IMG/VR virus record: IMGVR_UViG_3300010318_000058
Location: 1 to 22,896 of that record
DNA length: 22,896 nt
Strand: one strand, 5' to 3'
DNA from: a virus
Each line of letters opens with the position of its first letter. Within the stretch, counting starts at the first letter, position 1. The notes under the pieces were generated by a model, which was not told the DNA's origin, did no database searches, and saw only the letters and a program-made list of their open reading frames with translations. Positions 1 to 7,365 of this stretch are shown in pieces. The translations under genes and the position numbers were made by a program.

Positions 1-435
1 AGCATCGCTACCGACCTCAACACTCTAGAAGCTAGAACCATTGTATTCAATGGTACTACTAATGAGCTAGAGGTAGACGGTGGTTCTAGTTCAACTATTA
101 CTCTAGGTGATGCTGGTAACTCCATCACTCTTGGCTTGCCAGATGATGTAACTATCGGTAATAATCTTACTGTTTCAAACAACTTAATTGTCAGTGGTGC
201 AGTAACTCTTGGCGAAACCTCGGCAGACTTGGTGAAAGTACAAGGCCAGTTCCGTGTACCAGTATTCGAAGCTGCAGATATTCCAAGTGGATATGTTACT
301 AATCCAGAGCAATATGTTGGTCATATGTTCTATCTCTCTGGTTCAGGTAACTCTGATTTCGTTTACGCAAACAAGTGGTACTTTAACGAGAACGGAGAGT
401 GGTTCGAATCACCATTCTTTGCTTTTAACGAATAA
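1..435 (+). CDS. Fibre-type virion structural protein, C-terminal part (5' end outside window)
   Basis: The frame is open from base 1 to the TAA at 433-435, giving 144 residues of the C-terminus; the internal ATG at 136 is not the true start. The visible part begins with low-complexity beta-type sequence rich in Thr, Asn, Gly, Ser and Val (for example VTIGNNLTVSNNLIVSG), typical of phage fibre shafts. It ends in a compact module of about 65 residues with a Trp/Tyr-rich tail, KWYFNENGEWFESPF. That tail recurs in the 90-residue protein at 6074-6346. Many codons end in C and the gene is followed by a strong terminator, which suggests an abundant late product. I infer a tail or head fibre protein from composition and context; receptor binding cannot be shown. 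No homologue can be named. Confidence 0.7.
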   Translation, partial: SIATDLNTLEARTIVFNGTTNELEVDGGSSSTITLGDAGNSITLGLPDDVTIGNNLTVSNNLIVSGAVTLGETSADLVKVQGQFRVPVFEAADIPSGYVTNPEQYVGHMFYLSGSGNSDFVYANKWYFNENGEWFESPFFAFNE

Positions 436-461
436 TCTGGTTAGTTGAAAAACAAACCTTT

Positions 462-496
462 AAAGGGGTGCCCTTGGGCACCCCTTTATTTTTTTT
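462..496 (+). terminator. Rho-independent terminator
   Basis: Perfect stem AAAGGGGTGCC / GGCACCCCTTT (11 bp) with a 4-base loop CTTG, followed by TTATTTTTTTT-type U-tract. It lies 27 bases after the stop of the first fibre gene and should insulate it from the next gene. Confidence 0.92.
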
Positions 497-569
497 AAAA
501 AAACTAGTATTTTTCTTTTTTTGCGTGATATTTATAGTGTATCCCAAAAAGTCAATAAATAGGTGTTAT

Positions 570-1121
570 ATGTCTCAAGGTTTAGCTGTTTTAAGTGGTT
601 CAACAATAATTCACAAGTTACTAAAAGATGGTACTGCTAGTTTTAGCGGTTCTGTTGTTTTATCTGGAACTATGGAGCCAGATATCGATAATTCAAGAAG
701 TTTAGGTAATTCTAGCAAAAAATGGAAAGAGGTGCATACTCATCACATATCCACTGGTGCTATATTTGAATATGGCCTCGAAACTGAAGGGATAGGACAA
801 TTTGAAACTGGCACAGTTGTTTGTTGGCACGATGGAAAATTACAGCCATCTACTTTTCGCGGTGATGTTTTAGTAATGGGAGTTGTTAAAAATGGCAAAG
901 ATCAACCTATAATATTGGGAGCCGAAGATATACTTGTAACCGGAGAAGTTGAAGAAGGCGATTTTTTAATAACTAGTGATAAAATGGGACACGCTGAAAG
1001 ATTGCCAAAGAATTCGGATTATGCTGCTAAATCTGAAAACATAGGTAAGATTATAGGACAAGCTCTAGAATCTTGCAATCAAGATAGTAAACTGATAAAA
1101 TGCATGATTAATAAAAGATAA
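570..1121 (+). CDS. Fibre/spike-type virion protein with a C-terminal beta domain
   Basis: 183 residues from the ATG at 570, preceded by AGGTG at 561-565. The frame stays open upstream to a GTG at 468, but that start lies inside the terminator hairpin and would add an artificial poly-Phe leader, so it is rejected. Residues 1-35 are Gly/Ser-rich shaft sequence. Residues 38-55 carry SRSLGNSSKKWKEVHTHHIS, the 'SLGS...W..V....I' pattern common near the C-terminus of phage fibres. The rest (residues 70-180: VVCWHDGKLQPS, VMGVVKNG, ILVTGEVEEGDFLITSD, IGKIIGQALES) resembles a beta domain found at the end of many myovirus fibre or spike proteins, including ones annotated as autocleaving (peptidase G2-like). 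No catalytic residue can be assigned here. The role is probably host contact or a baseplate/head decoration, by inference. Confidence 0.7.
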   Translation: MSQGLAVLSGSTIIHKLLKDGTASFSGSVVLSGTMEPDIDNSRSLGNSSKKWKEVHTHHISTGAIFEYGLETEGIGQFETGTVVCWHDGKLQPSTFRGDVLVMGVVKNGKDQPIILGAEDILVTGEVEEGDFLITSDKMGHAERLPKNSDYAAKSENIGKIIGQALESCNQDSKLIKCMINKR

Positions 1122-1144
1122 AAGGTTTTTTGCTATTACGTGCG

Positions 1145-1164
1145 ACTATATAGTATTGTATAAT
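1145..1164 (+). promoter_or_regulatory. Possible promoter upstream of the scaffold gene
   Basis: The 65-base gap before the scaffold gene contains ACTATATA at 1145-1152, a variant of a motif repeated before other late genes, and TATAAT at 1159-1164. No good -35 hexamer stands 16-18 bases upstream (TTACGT at best). A phage-specific late promoter or a weak sigma-70 promoter are both possible; the support is thin. Confidence 0.25.
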
Positions 1165-1186
1165 TGTAACATGGAGATCTTTAGGT

Positions 1187-2272
1187 ATGAATTCAAAACT
1201 TCTAGAAGAAGCGATAATAGACGCTGAAGCGTTACGTAACGCAGCACTAAAAAGTGCAGAACAAGCCGTATTGGAAAAATATGCACCAGAAGTAAAATCT
1301 GCAGTTGAAAGACTTTTGGAACAAGAAGATACTATGGCCGGTGCAGCTATGCCTCCTCTTGGTGGCGATATGTCTGCGCAACAACCTGAGTTGGACGTAC
1401 CTCTTGCTGCTACTGACGAAGAAAAGCTTTGTCCTTGTCCAGATGACAATGAAGTTATAACTATATCACTTGGCGATCTAGAAGATGCTATCAAAAAAAC
1501 TGTTGCAGATACTGCCAGAGCTAGTGCTACACCAGGACAAGAAGAAGAAATGCCTATGGATATGACACCAGATTTAGATATGACGCCAGATTTAGATATG
1601 GAACCAGAACTTCCTCCTCCAGAAGAGGAAGACGAGGAGGAGCCTGCTCCATTAGCATTACAAGAAGATTTTGAAATAAGTGAAGAACTTATTGCTTCTA
1701 TCCTTTCTGAATCTGAAGAGGTTCAACAGGAAGAAAGCGAAGAAACAGTAAAAAAAGAGAAATCAGAAGATAAAAAAGAAATGATGGAAGAAAATAAATC
1801 TCTTTCTACGCAAAATAGCAAACTATTAGTTGAGCAACAGAAAACTACAAAGCAAAACAAGCTCCTAACAGAACAACTCACAAAACTTCTAGAACAACAT
1901 AATAAGATTCTAGAAGAAAACAAGCAATTCAAAGAAACTATGTTAAAAGTTTCTCAGAAATTAGAAGAAAGTAATTTGCTAAACGCTAAGTTACATTTTA
2001 AGAACCAAGCTCTTAGTAGCGTCTCCTTGAATGAGCGACAAAAAAATAAAATTGTCGAAGCTATTTCCCAAGCTGGTTCAGTCGATGAAGCCAAAATGGT
2101 ATATGAAACCCTTAGCAGCGCAGTGGGTTCCTTTGATAACAGAGGACCACAATCACTGAGTGAAGCAGTAGAGAAAAAGGGCGGATTAACCTTAAAGCCT
2201 CGTCAAAAACAAGAAAGCAATCCAAATCCAATGTATAATAAATGGCAAAAGATTGCTGGTATCAGGAAATAG
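1187..2272 (+). CDS. 22: Prohead core scaffolding protein, gp22-like
   Basis: 361 residues, placed directly before the major capsid gene, exactly where T4-like phages carry the prohead core protein gene 22 (269 residues in T4). The protein is very acidic. Residues 1-50 form an Ala/Glu-rich amphipathic helix. Residues 85-160 are Pro/Asp/Glu-rich, with three DM(T/E)P(D/E)L hexapeptides and a run of acidic residues. Residues 185-270 are a long Glu/Lys/Gln/Leu coiled coil (NKSLSTQNSKLLVEQQ...). The C-terminus KWQKIAGIRK is basic and may contact the capsid shell, as expected for a core scaffold. In T4 the prohead protease removes the scaffold; several L-x-E tripeptides here could serve, but none is proven. 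The start at 1187 has AGG at 1183-1185 and GGAG at 1173-1176. The function rests on position, composition and coiled coil rather than a clear motif. Confidence 0.72.
   Translation: MNSKLLEEAIIDAEALRNAALKSAEQAVLEKYAPEVKSAVERLLEQEDTMAGAAMPPLGGDMSAQQPELDVPLAATDEEKLCPCPDDNEVITISLGDLEDAIKKTVADTARASATPGQEEEMPMDMTPDLDMTPDLDMEPELPPPEEEDEEEPAPLALQEDFEISEELIASILSESEEVQQEESEETVKKEKSEDKKEMMEENKSLSTQNSKLLVEQQKTTKQNKLLTEQLTKLLEQHNKILEENKQFKETMLKVSQKLEESNLLNAKLHFKNQALSSVSLNERQKNKIVEAISQAGSVDEAKMVYETLSSAVGSFDNRGPQSLSEAVEKKGGLTLKPRQKQESNPNPMYNKWQKIAGIRK
1559..1612 (+). repeat. Tandem 18-bp repeat inside the scaffold gene
   Basis: Three head-to-tail 18-base units encode DMTPDL, DMTPDL and DMEPEL. The first two differ by one base and the third is more diverged. 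The repeat lies in the acidic, probably disordered linker and may vary in copy number. Confidence 0.85.
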
Positions 2273-2297
2273 TCAAAATCATTTAAGGAGAAAAACA

Positions 2298-4061
2298 ATG
2301 ACTTTATTAAAGAAATTAACTGAAGGTATTGTAGATCGTGATCTATCTAAAGAAGGTCATGCTCTACGTAACAAATGGGAAGCAACTGGTCTTCTCGAAG
2401 GTCTCAAAGATGAGACAACAAAAAACGGCATGGCAGTTCTTTTAGAGAACCAAGCTAAACAATTATTAAAAGAAGCATCCTCAATGGCTGCAGGCGACGT
2501 AGAAGGTTTTGCTGCTGTAGCATTCCCAATCGTTCGTCGTGTATTCGGTTCCTTAATCGCTAACGATTTAGTAGCCGTTCAGCCAATGAGCCTACCATCT
2601 GGCCTCATCTTCTTCCTAGACTTCACTCACAGTGAAGATGTTACAGGAAAATATAAAGGTTCTGGAGATTCCCTATTCGGTGGTGGTGTAAAAGGTAGTC
2701 AAATCACTGGCGGTGTTAATTTAAGTGGCGCCGAAGCTGAAAAATCATTCTATAATATGAACAATGGTCTTTCCTCTGCAAAACATGAAGTTGCCTCTGT
2801 TGATGTTAATGTAATCGATAGTGGTGCAGTTGCGAGTGCCGATGCCGATCTTTTAAAACACATAAGGCATGACGTAGATCTATTATCCGAAGAGGGCGCT
2901 GAAGTTGTCGTATTCACAGTTGCCTTAGCAGATCTAGAAGATGACGGAAAAAGGCCATTTAATAGAAGCGATTTAGTAGCAATTGAAGGTGTTCTAGCAG
3001 GCTCTGTAGATGGCAAAACAGCTAGATTGGTTAGAAGATTAACTCAAAAAGCATCCGCCACAGACGGTGCTGCAGCATCAGGTGACAAATTTACTCATCT
3101 TAAAATGGTTGCAGTTCTTAATTCCGGCGCTTCTTTGAGCCATTTCGCTGACGGTGCGACAAGTTCTGATTTAAAAGATGTTAAGTTCCCACAAGACGAC
3201 GTTCTAGCCAAAGCTGATGCTCTAGGAGCAGTTAAAGGTGGTGTTTATTGGGCACTAGAAGAAGAAGGAGACTTGCCAGAACTTGACATCAAGATTGACA
3301 GTGTTGCAGTTACTGCTAAAACCAAAAAACTCAAAGTCAAATGGACTCCAGAGTTAGGTCAGGATCTTAATGCTTATCACAATCTAGATGCAGAAGTAGA
3401 ACTTACTTCAATCATGAGTGAGCAAATTGCTCTCGAACTAGATCGTGAAATTCTAGAAGATCTTATCAAAGGCGCTACTGCTGCTACCTATTACTGGTCC
3501 CGCCGTCCAGGTAAGTTCGTAAATCGTTCTACTGGTGCTGCTGTTGAAGATTGGTCCAGCGCTGGAGTTGATTCTTCAGCCAACCTTCTCGGTGCTGACT
3601 TCACTGGTAATGTATCAGAATGGTATGAGACTCTTCTCGAAACCGTTAATGATGTATCAGCTCAAATCCATCGTAAGACATTACGCGGTGGTGCAAACTT
3701 CCTAGTCTGCGGACCAGAAGTTGCTGCTGTTCTCGAAATGACCGCTGGATTCCGCGCTAAAGTTGCTCCAGACGATGCATCCGGCCAAGCTGGTGCTGTA
3801 AACGTTGGCAGTATCTCCAAAAAATGGGATGTTTATGTTGACCCATATTTCCCACGTAACGTTATATTGGTAGGTCGCAGAGGCGCTCAGTTCCTCGAAA
3901 GCGGCTTTGTGTATGCCCCATACGTTCCACTACAAGTCACTCCAACTATCTTTGGTGTAGATGACTTCGTACCACGTAAAGGTGTCATGACACGCTATGC
4001 CAAAAAGATGGTACGCCCAGACATGTACGGTCTAGTTATCGTACAAGATATGTTAGGATAA
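2298..4061 (+). CDS. 23: Major capsid protein, gp23-like
   Basis: 587 residues (T4 gp23 is 521). The start is the ATG at 2298 with AAGGAG 8 bases upstream; the open frame back to 2253 overlaps the scaffold gene and lacks a ribosome site. T4 gp23 hallmarks in order: VQPMSLPSGLIFFLDF (residues 94-109; T4 has VQPMNSPTGQVFAL), LKVKWTPELGQDLNAYHNLD (345-364; T4 ELAQDLRAVHGMD), ALELDREI near 378, RGGANFLVCGPEV (463-475), and WDVYVDPYFPRN (510-521) followed by FVYAPYVPL (537-545). It forms the hexameric capsid shell. An N-terminal propeptide is probably removed by the prohead protease: LLE|G at residue 34 fits the L/I-x-E rule, and DVE|G at 69 is close to the T4 cleavage position but does not fit at P3. 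The large region 130-335 before the conserved core is diverged, and its Arg codons differ from the rest of the gene. C-ending codons elsewhere suggest selection for high expression. Confidence 0.93.
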   Translation: MTLLKKLTEGIVDRDLSKEGHALRNKWEATGLLEGLKDETTKNGMAVLLENQAKQLLKEASSMAAGDVEGFAAVAFPIVRRVFGSLIANDLVAVQPMSLPSGLIFFLDFTHSEDVTGKYKGSGDSLFGGGVKGSQITGGVNLSGAEAEKSFYNMNNGLSSAKHEVASVDVNVIDSGAVASADADLLKHIRHDVDLLSEEGAEVVVFTVALADLEDDGKRPFNRSDLVAIEGVLAGSVDGKTARLVRRLTQKASATDGAAASGDKFTHLKMVAVLNSGASLSHFADGATSSDLKDVKFPQDDVLAKADALGAVKGGVYWALEEEGDLPELDIKIDSVAVTAKTKKLKVKWTPELGQDLNAYHNLDAEVELTSIMSEQIALELDREILEDLIKGATAATYYWSRRPGKFVNRSTGAAVEDWSSAGVDSSANLLGADFTGNVSEWYETLLETVNDVSAQIHRKTLRGGANFLVCGPEVAAVLEMTAGFRAKVAPDDASGQAGAVNVGSISKKWDVYVDPYFPRNVILVGRRGAQFLESGFVYAPYVPLQVTPTIFGVDDFVPRKGVMTRYAKKMVRPDMYGLVIVQDMLG

Positions 4062-4084
4062 TATAAACTTAACAAGTTATAAAC

Positions 4085-4122
4085 GCAAGCCTCTATCTTC
4101 GGATGGGGGCTTTGCTTTTTTT
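4085..4122 (+). terminator. Rho-independent terminator with UUCG tetraloop
   Basis: Stem GCAAGCCTCTATC / GATGGGGGCTTTGC with one bulged T and two G-T pairs, capped by TTCG closed by a C-G pair (the very stable UUCG tetraloop), then seven T. It ends the capsid transcript 24 bases after the stop codon. Confidence 0.9.
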
Positions 4123-4152
4123 GAAACTACTTATATATTAAGAGGGTTTTTT

Positions 4153-4314
4153 ATGTCTGCAGATGATGCTGTCACATGGTTATTATATTACATATCTCTT
4201 TTTGCTTTATTGGGATTAGCAATAGTTGTAGAAACCAAAAAAGGCAAAGAAGAACAAAAAAAAACAGAAGATAGAAAGAAGGAAAAAAACTATTTAAATA
4301 ATGAGGAAAAATAA
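4153..4314 (+). CDS. Small single-span membrane protein, unknown function
   Basis: 53 residues starting MSADDAVTWLLYYISLF. Residues 8-26 form one hydrophobic membrane-type segment (WLLYYISLFALLGLAIVVE). The remaining half is highly charged and Lys/Glu-rich (KKGKEEQKKTEDRKKEK). The start has AGAGGG 6 bases upstream, and the stop TAA directly abuts the next ATG (no gap), so it is translationally linked to the neck gene at 4315. The likely topology is N-out with a cytoplasmic charged tail, by the positive-inside rule. Size and topology would suit a holin-like, lysis-accessory or membrane-anchoring protein, but nothing in the sequence decides this. No lysis enzyme is seen nearby. Codon structure, ribosome site and tight packing make it a real gene. 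Confidence 0.72.
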   Translation: MSADDAVTWLLYYISLFALLGLAIVVETKKGKEEQKKTEDRKKEKNYLNNEEK

Positions 4315-5568
4315 ATGTCGTATCCAACACTAACACCAGAAAGTAAATCTAGCAAAGTTATACTTCCAGTAACTGGTACTATAACAAAAGTAGCAGCAAA
4401 TTTACCCTTTGGCGTTTATTCTTCCGATAATGATTTTCTAGTTGGAGCAACAGATCAAGTAGCGTTTACTTATAAAATGCTTGGCGGTGATGTTTTAGAT
4501 ATAGAATTAACAGAACAAAATGTATATGCAGCATATGAAACTGCTGTATTAGAATATTCTTATGTTGTTAATTTACATCAAGCTCAAAATATTTTAAGCG
4601 ATGTTTTAGGTAATACAACAGCATCTTTCGATAATGATGGAGAAATAAAAGAAGGTCAAAGTATATCTACTGTGCTTCCTTCGTTTGATATTGGGTTCGT
4701 AAAGCAAATTTCCACAAAAACATCAGAAGAAGCCAATATTGGTGGCAATATAACACATTATAGTGCATCAATTGACGTAATAACTGGACAACAAGAATAT
4801 AATCTTCAAAAATTGATTTACGAACAGTCACTCGTAACTGGATCTTCTTTTCATAATCTTGTTGAAGGAAAAAGATTAAGTATAAGAAAAGTTTATTATA
4901 AGTCTCCAAGAGCAATGTGGAGATTCTATGGATACTATGGAGGGATAAATACGGCAGGAAATTTATCAACATATGGCATGTATGCAGATGATACAACTTT
5001 TGAAATAATCCCAGCTTGGCAAAATAAACTTCAAGCAATGAACTATGAAGATAATATTTATACTCGCATCTCTCATTATTCATACGACTTAAGAAACAAT
5101 GTTTTAAGACTTTTTCCTTATCCAGAAAGTGAAATTGCAAAAATATGGGTTGAATTTGTAATTCCTGGAAATTCTTATGATATGGATTCTGCAGCAGGAG
5201 TTCCAATAAACAGCAATAAAAATGGAATTAATAATATGAATACAATCCCATTTGCCAATATACCATATAAAAATATAAATTCTATTGGTAAACAATGGAT
5301 TAGGAGATATGCTTTGGCTGTCGCTAAAGAAATGCTTGGTCAAGTAAGGAGCAAGTTTTCAGTAGTACCAATCCCAGGAGAAAATATCAATTTAAACGGT
5401 GATGCTCTGCTTGGTCAGGCAAAAGATGAGCAAAATGCACTGAAAGAAGAATTGAAAACTATACTTTCTGAAATGACTTATGATAAGTTAGCAGAGATAA
5501 CAGCTGGTATAACCGAAAATGCAACCAAAGTGTTGGAAAAAACACCACTTAATATTTTTGTAGGATAA
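4315..5568 (+). CDS. 13: Head-completion neck protein, gp13-like
   Basis: 417 residues (T4 gp13 is 309). The best landmark is the C-terminal part. Near residues 327-345 it has QWIRRYALAVAKEMLGQVRS, then PIPGENINLNGDALLGQAKD and a Glu/Leu helix. This matches, as I recall it, the gp13 pattern of a helix with a 'YA.A..K...G' core, a turn with 'PGG..LNG', and a final helix. The middle (residues 190-290) is Tyr/Trp-rich and beta-like. In T4, gp13 and gp14 close the portal vertex after DNA packaging and prepare the head for tail attachment. The next gene being gp14-like supports the call. It starts immediately after the stop of the membrane gene, so translation is likely coupled. The extra length lies in the N-terminal half. 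Identity as gp13 rather than another neck protein is moderately supported. Confidence 0.6.
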   Translation: MSYPTLTPESKSSKVILPVTGTITKVAANLPFGVYSSDNDFLVGATDQVAFTYKMLGGDVLDIELTEQNVYAAYETAVLEYSYVVNLHQAQNILSDVLGNTTASFDNDGEIKEGQSISTVLPSFDIGFVKQISTKTSEEANIGGNITHYSASIDVITGQQEYNLQKLIYEQSLVTGSSFHNLVEGKRLSIRKVYYKSPRAMWRFYGYYGGINTAGNLSTYGMYADDTTFEIIPAWQNKLQAMNYEDNIYTRISHYSYDLRNNVLRLFPYPESEIAKIWVEFVIPGNSYDMDSAAGVPINSNKNGINNMNTIPFANIPYKNINSIGKQWIRRYALAVAKEMLGQVRSKFSVVPIPGENINLNGDALLGQAKDEQNALKEELKTILSEMTYDKLAEITAGITENATKVLEKTPLNIFVG

Positions 5569-5574
5569 TAAAAA

Positions 5575-6063
5575 ATGACAGAAGAATGGAAAAGACCAGA
5601 AGCTCCACCTCCACCTCTCTTTCTAGGAGAGAAGGAAGCAGATTATGCTAAACAAATAAATGATGAAATAATCGAAAGAGTTGTTGGTCAAACAATACTA
5701 TATTATCCAATTGATTTATTAAATACTAATTTTCACCCATTATATGGTGAAAGTATAGAAAAAACATTTTTACCGCCTATTAAAGTTAATGCTTTAGTAA
5801 AATGGGATGGTCACGAAACTATTACTTCAAATTACGGAGTTGATAAACAAACAAAAATAACTATCAATTTTCACAGAAGAAGATTAGTCGAAGATCAAGA
5901 TTTATATGTAAGAGAAGGAGATTTTATTTTATATGCTTCTCAATATTTCGAAATAGTAAAATTGGGAGAACCAAGACTACTATTTGGTCAACAAGCGAAA
6001 AAATTTGAAATCTCTGCTCAATGTATCAATGCCAGAAGAGGAATATTCCCAGAAATAGAATAA
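5575..6063 (+). CDS. 14: Neck protein, gp14-like
   Basis: 162 residues (T4 gp14 is 256, so this is a short version). Landmarks: VVGQTILYYPID near residue 36, HPLYGESIEKTF near 54, an Asp/His-rich beta segment, then VREGDFILYASQYFEIVKLG near 112 and a final FEISAQCINARRGIF. The order 'YY.I / YGE / EGD.I.....FEI' parallels T4 gp14, in which the same elements read YYIPR, FGED and EGDLIYFP...FEI. gp14 joins gp13 at the portal vertex in T4. The start ATG is 6 bases after the gp13-like stop, with the ribosome site (AGGA) inside the end of that gene. An unusual Pro-rich N-terminus (APPPPLFL) may be a flexible arm. Confidence 0.65.
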   Translation: MTEEWKRPEAPPPPLFLGEKEADYAKQINDEIIERVVGQTILYYPIDLLNTNFHPLYGESIEKTFLPPIKVNALVKWDGHETITSNYGVDKQTKITINFHRRRLVEDQDLYVREGDFILYASQYFEIVKLGEPRLLFGQQAKKFEISAQCINARRGIFPEIE

Positions 6064-6073
6064 GGAGAAAAAC

Positions 6074-6346
6074 ATGTTCGAATTACAAGATCCAAATTCA
6101 AATAATACCGGTGCATCGTTAGTGGGAGTTGGAATAATAGTCCTTGATGCTGCATCTGGTACTGAAGATTTTAATACTTTAATTCAAATAATTAATGATA
6201 AAAATTGTCAATATAGGGGAAGAATAATATATGTCAAGAGACTTTCTCCTGATTACGATTGGCCCGACCCATTTTTATTTGAAAATAAATTTTATTTTAA
6301 TGAAGATTGCGAATGGTATGAAAGCCCATTTGCTGGAACATTTTAG
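6074..6346 (+). CDS. 90-residue virion-associated protein sharing a fibre C-terminal module
   Basis: The start has AAGGAGAAAAAC directly upstream. The C-terminal third, NKFYFNEDCEWYESPF, is clearly related to the tail of the fibre protein ending at 435 (NKWYFNENGEWFESPF). Upstream both also share a 'Y.G....Y' element (YRGRIIYVKR here, YVGHMFYLSG there) and an aliphatic stretch followed by an acidic segment. The protein therefore looks like the fibre's terminal module as a stand-alone protein. Its place between the neck and tail-completion genes suggests a small head-tail or collar decoration, by inference. No T4 counterpart is recognised, and no signal peptide or membrane segment is present. 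Confidence 0.75.
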   Translation: MFELQDPNSNNTGASLVGVGIIVLDAASGTEDFNTLIQIINDKNCQYRGRIIYVKRLSPDYDWPDPFLFENKFYFNEDCEWYESPFAGTF

Positions 6347-6355
6347 GTTAATATT

Positions 6356-7285
6356 ATGTCAGGCAGTTTAGATAAACTAGCAGATTTGGCTTTCGAGCCT
6401 TCTGAAATAGAAAATGTAGATTTAGCTGTATACAATTGGGTTAATCAAGATTTGGCATTATTTTGTTCCACCAATAAAGGGTGGAGCAAAGTTCCTGTTA
6501 TTTGGGTATCTGGAGAAAGATCTTGGCAAGTAAAAAATAATCGTGATTTGAGAGATAGTAATAATAATTTTATATTACCTGTCATTACCGTAGAAAGAAC
6601 TGAAATCTCTAAAGAAAAAGATAAAAAGGGTAAATATTGGGGCGATATTCGTCCATATACGGACGAAAAAGGTGGTTCGATAGCGATACATACTACTATA
6701 AGCCAAAAAGAAACTTCAAAATTTGCTAACGCATATTCCCAGAGAAAGACTAAACAGCCAAACTTCAAAAGAGAAAATCAAAAAGTAGTTTACGAGACAA
6801 AGTTTATACCTATGCCAGTTTATGTAACTATGACTTATGTTATTGATATTAAAACAGAATATCAGCAACAAATGAATGAACTAATGCAACCTTTTTTAAC
6901 ATATCCAGGTGGAACTAATTATCTTGTCATAACAAACGAACAACATAGATATGAAGCATTTATAGATGGCAGCATATCTCAAAAAAACAATCTATCAGAT
7001 ATGCAAGAAAACGAAAGACTTTTTAATAGTCAAATAACAATTAGGGTACTCGGACATTTGGTTGGAATGGGTAAAAATGATTTAAAGCCAAAAATTGTTA
7101 CAAGACAAAATATTGTTGAAGTTTATATAGGAAAAGAATATGAGATGTTAGGAGAAGACATAAATGCCGCGAGTATTAAGACCTTAGAAGGCGCTTTATC
7201 TGAAACTCCTACTGATGGAACACCATATATTTTGGACAGTGATGGAAAATATATAATCCTTGTTGATGATAAAAAAACATGTTAA
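6356..7285 (+). CDS. 15: Proximal tail sheath stabiliser / tail completion protein, gp15-like
   Basis: 309 residues (T4 gp15 is 272). Position between the neck genes and the sheath fits gp15, which caps the tail and docks it to the neck. Sequence landmarks resemble the family: an early VPVIWVSGERSWQVK (T4 has 'VPITYASKE'), LPVITVERTEI (T4 'LPRINLHLVDF'), MPVYVTMTYVIDIKTEY near residue 153 (T4 'IKMIYELSIFTRYEDD'), QQMNELMQPFLTYPGGTNY (T4 'QIVEQILPYFQPHF'), and a closing IRVLGHLVG strand. The C-terminus after residue 240 is an acidic tail of unknown role. The start lies 9 bases after the previous stop with a weak AGG. The parallels are order-of-motif matches from memory, so the call is good but not certain. 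Confidence 0.7.
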   Translation: MSGSLDKLADLAFEPSEIENVDLAVYNWVNQDLALFCSTNKGWSKVPVIWVSGERSWQVKNNRDLRDSNNNFILPVITVERTEISKEKDKKGKYWGDIRPYTDEKGGSIAIHTTISQKETSKFANAYSQRKTKQPNFKRENQKVVYETKFIPMPVYVTMTYVIDIKTEYQQQMNELMQPFLTYPGGTNYLVITNEQHRYEAFIDGSISQKNNLSDMQENERLFNSQITIRVLGHLVGMGKNDLKPKIVTRQNIVEVYIGKEYEMLGEDINAASIKTLEGALSETPTDGTPYILDSDGKYIILVDDKKTC

Positions 7286-7310
7286 ATAAATGATTTTGCA
7301 AAAATAACAG

Positions 7311-7320
7311 ACTATTTATT
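7311..7320 (+). promoter_or_regulatory. Repeated late-gene upstream motif ACTATTTATT
   Basis: ACTATTTATT, 55 bases before the sheath start, in an 80-base gap that otherwise holds only A/T-rich sequence and the ribosome site. The same 8-base core stands before the tube and tape measure genes. Read on the minus strand it contains AATAAATA, close to the T4-type late promoter, but no minus-strand gene follows. A promoter role is a guess. Confidence 0.3.
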
Positions 7321-7365
7321 ATAGAAAACTAATATAGTTATTATATTACAGAGGAGAAAAAAAGA

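Noticed and set aside
254-448. Second open frame overlapping the end of the first fibre gene
   Set aside because: Out-of-frame shadow; the residues have no protein-like pattern and the fibre frame continues through it with clear conservation to the 6074 gene.
554-561. AATAAATA, matching a T4-type late promoter
   Set aside because: It lies only 8 bases before the ATG at 570, leaving no room for the ribosome site in a transcript starting downstream; likely chance in A/T-rich sequence.
468-569. N-terminal extension of the second fibre gene from a GTG at 468, giving a hydrophobic leader like a signal peptide
   Set aside because: The extension is the terminator hairpin and its T-tract translated; the ATG at 570 has its own ribosome site.
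2253-2297. Upstream start for the major capsid gene
   Set aside because: It overlaps the scaffold gene and has no ribosome site, whereas AAGGAG precedes the ATG at 2298.
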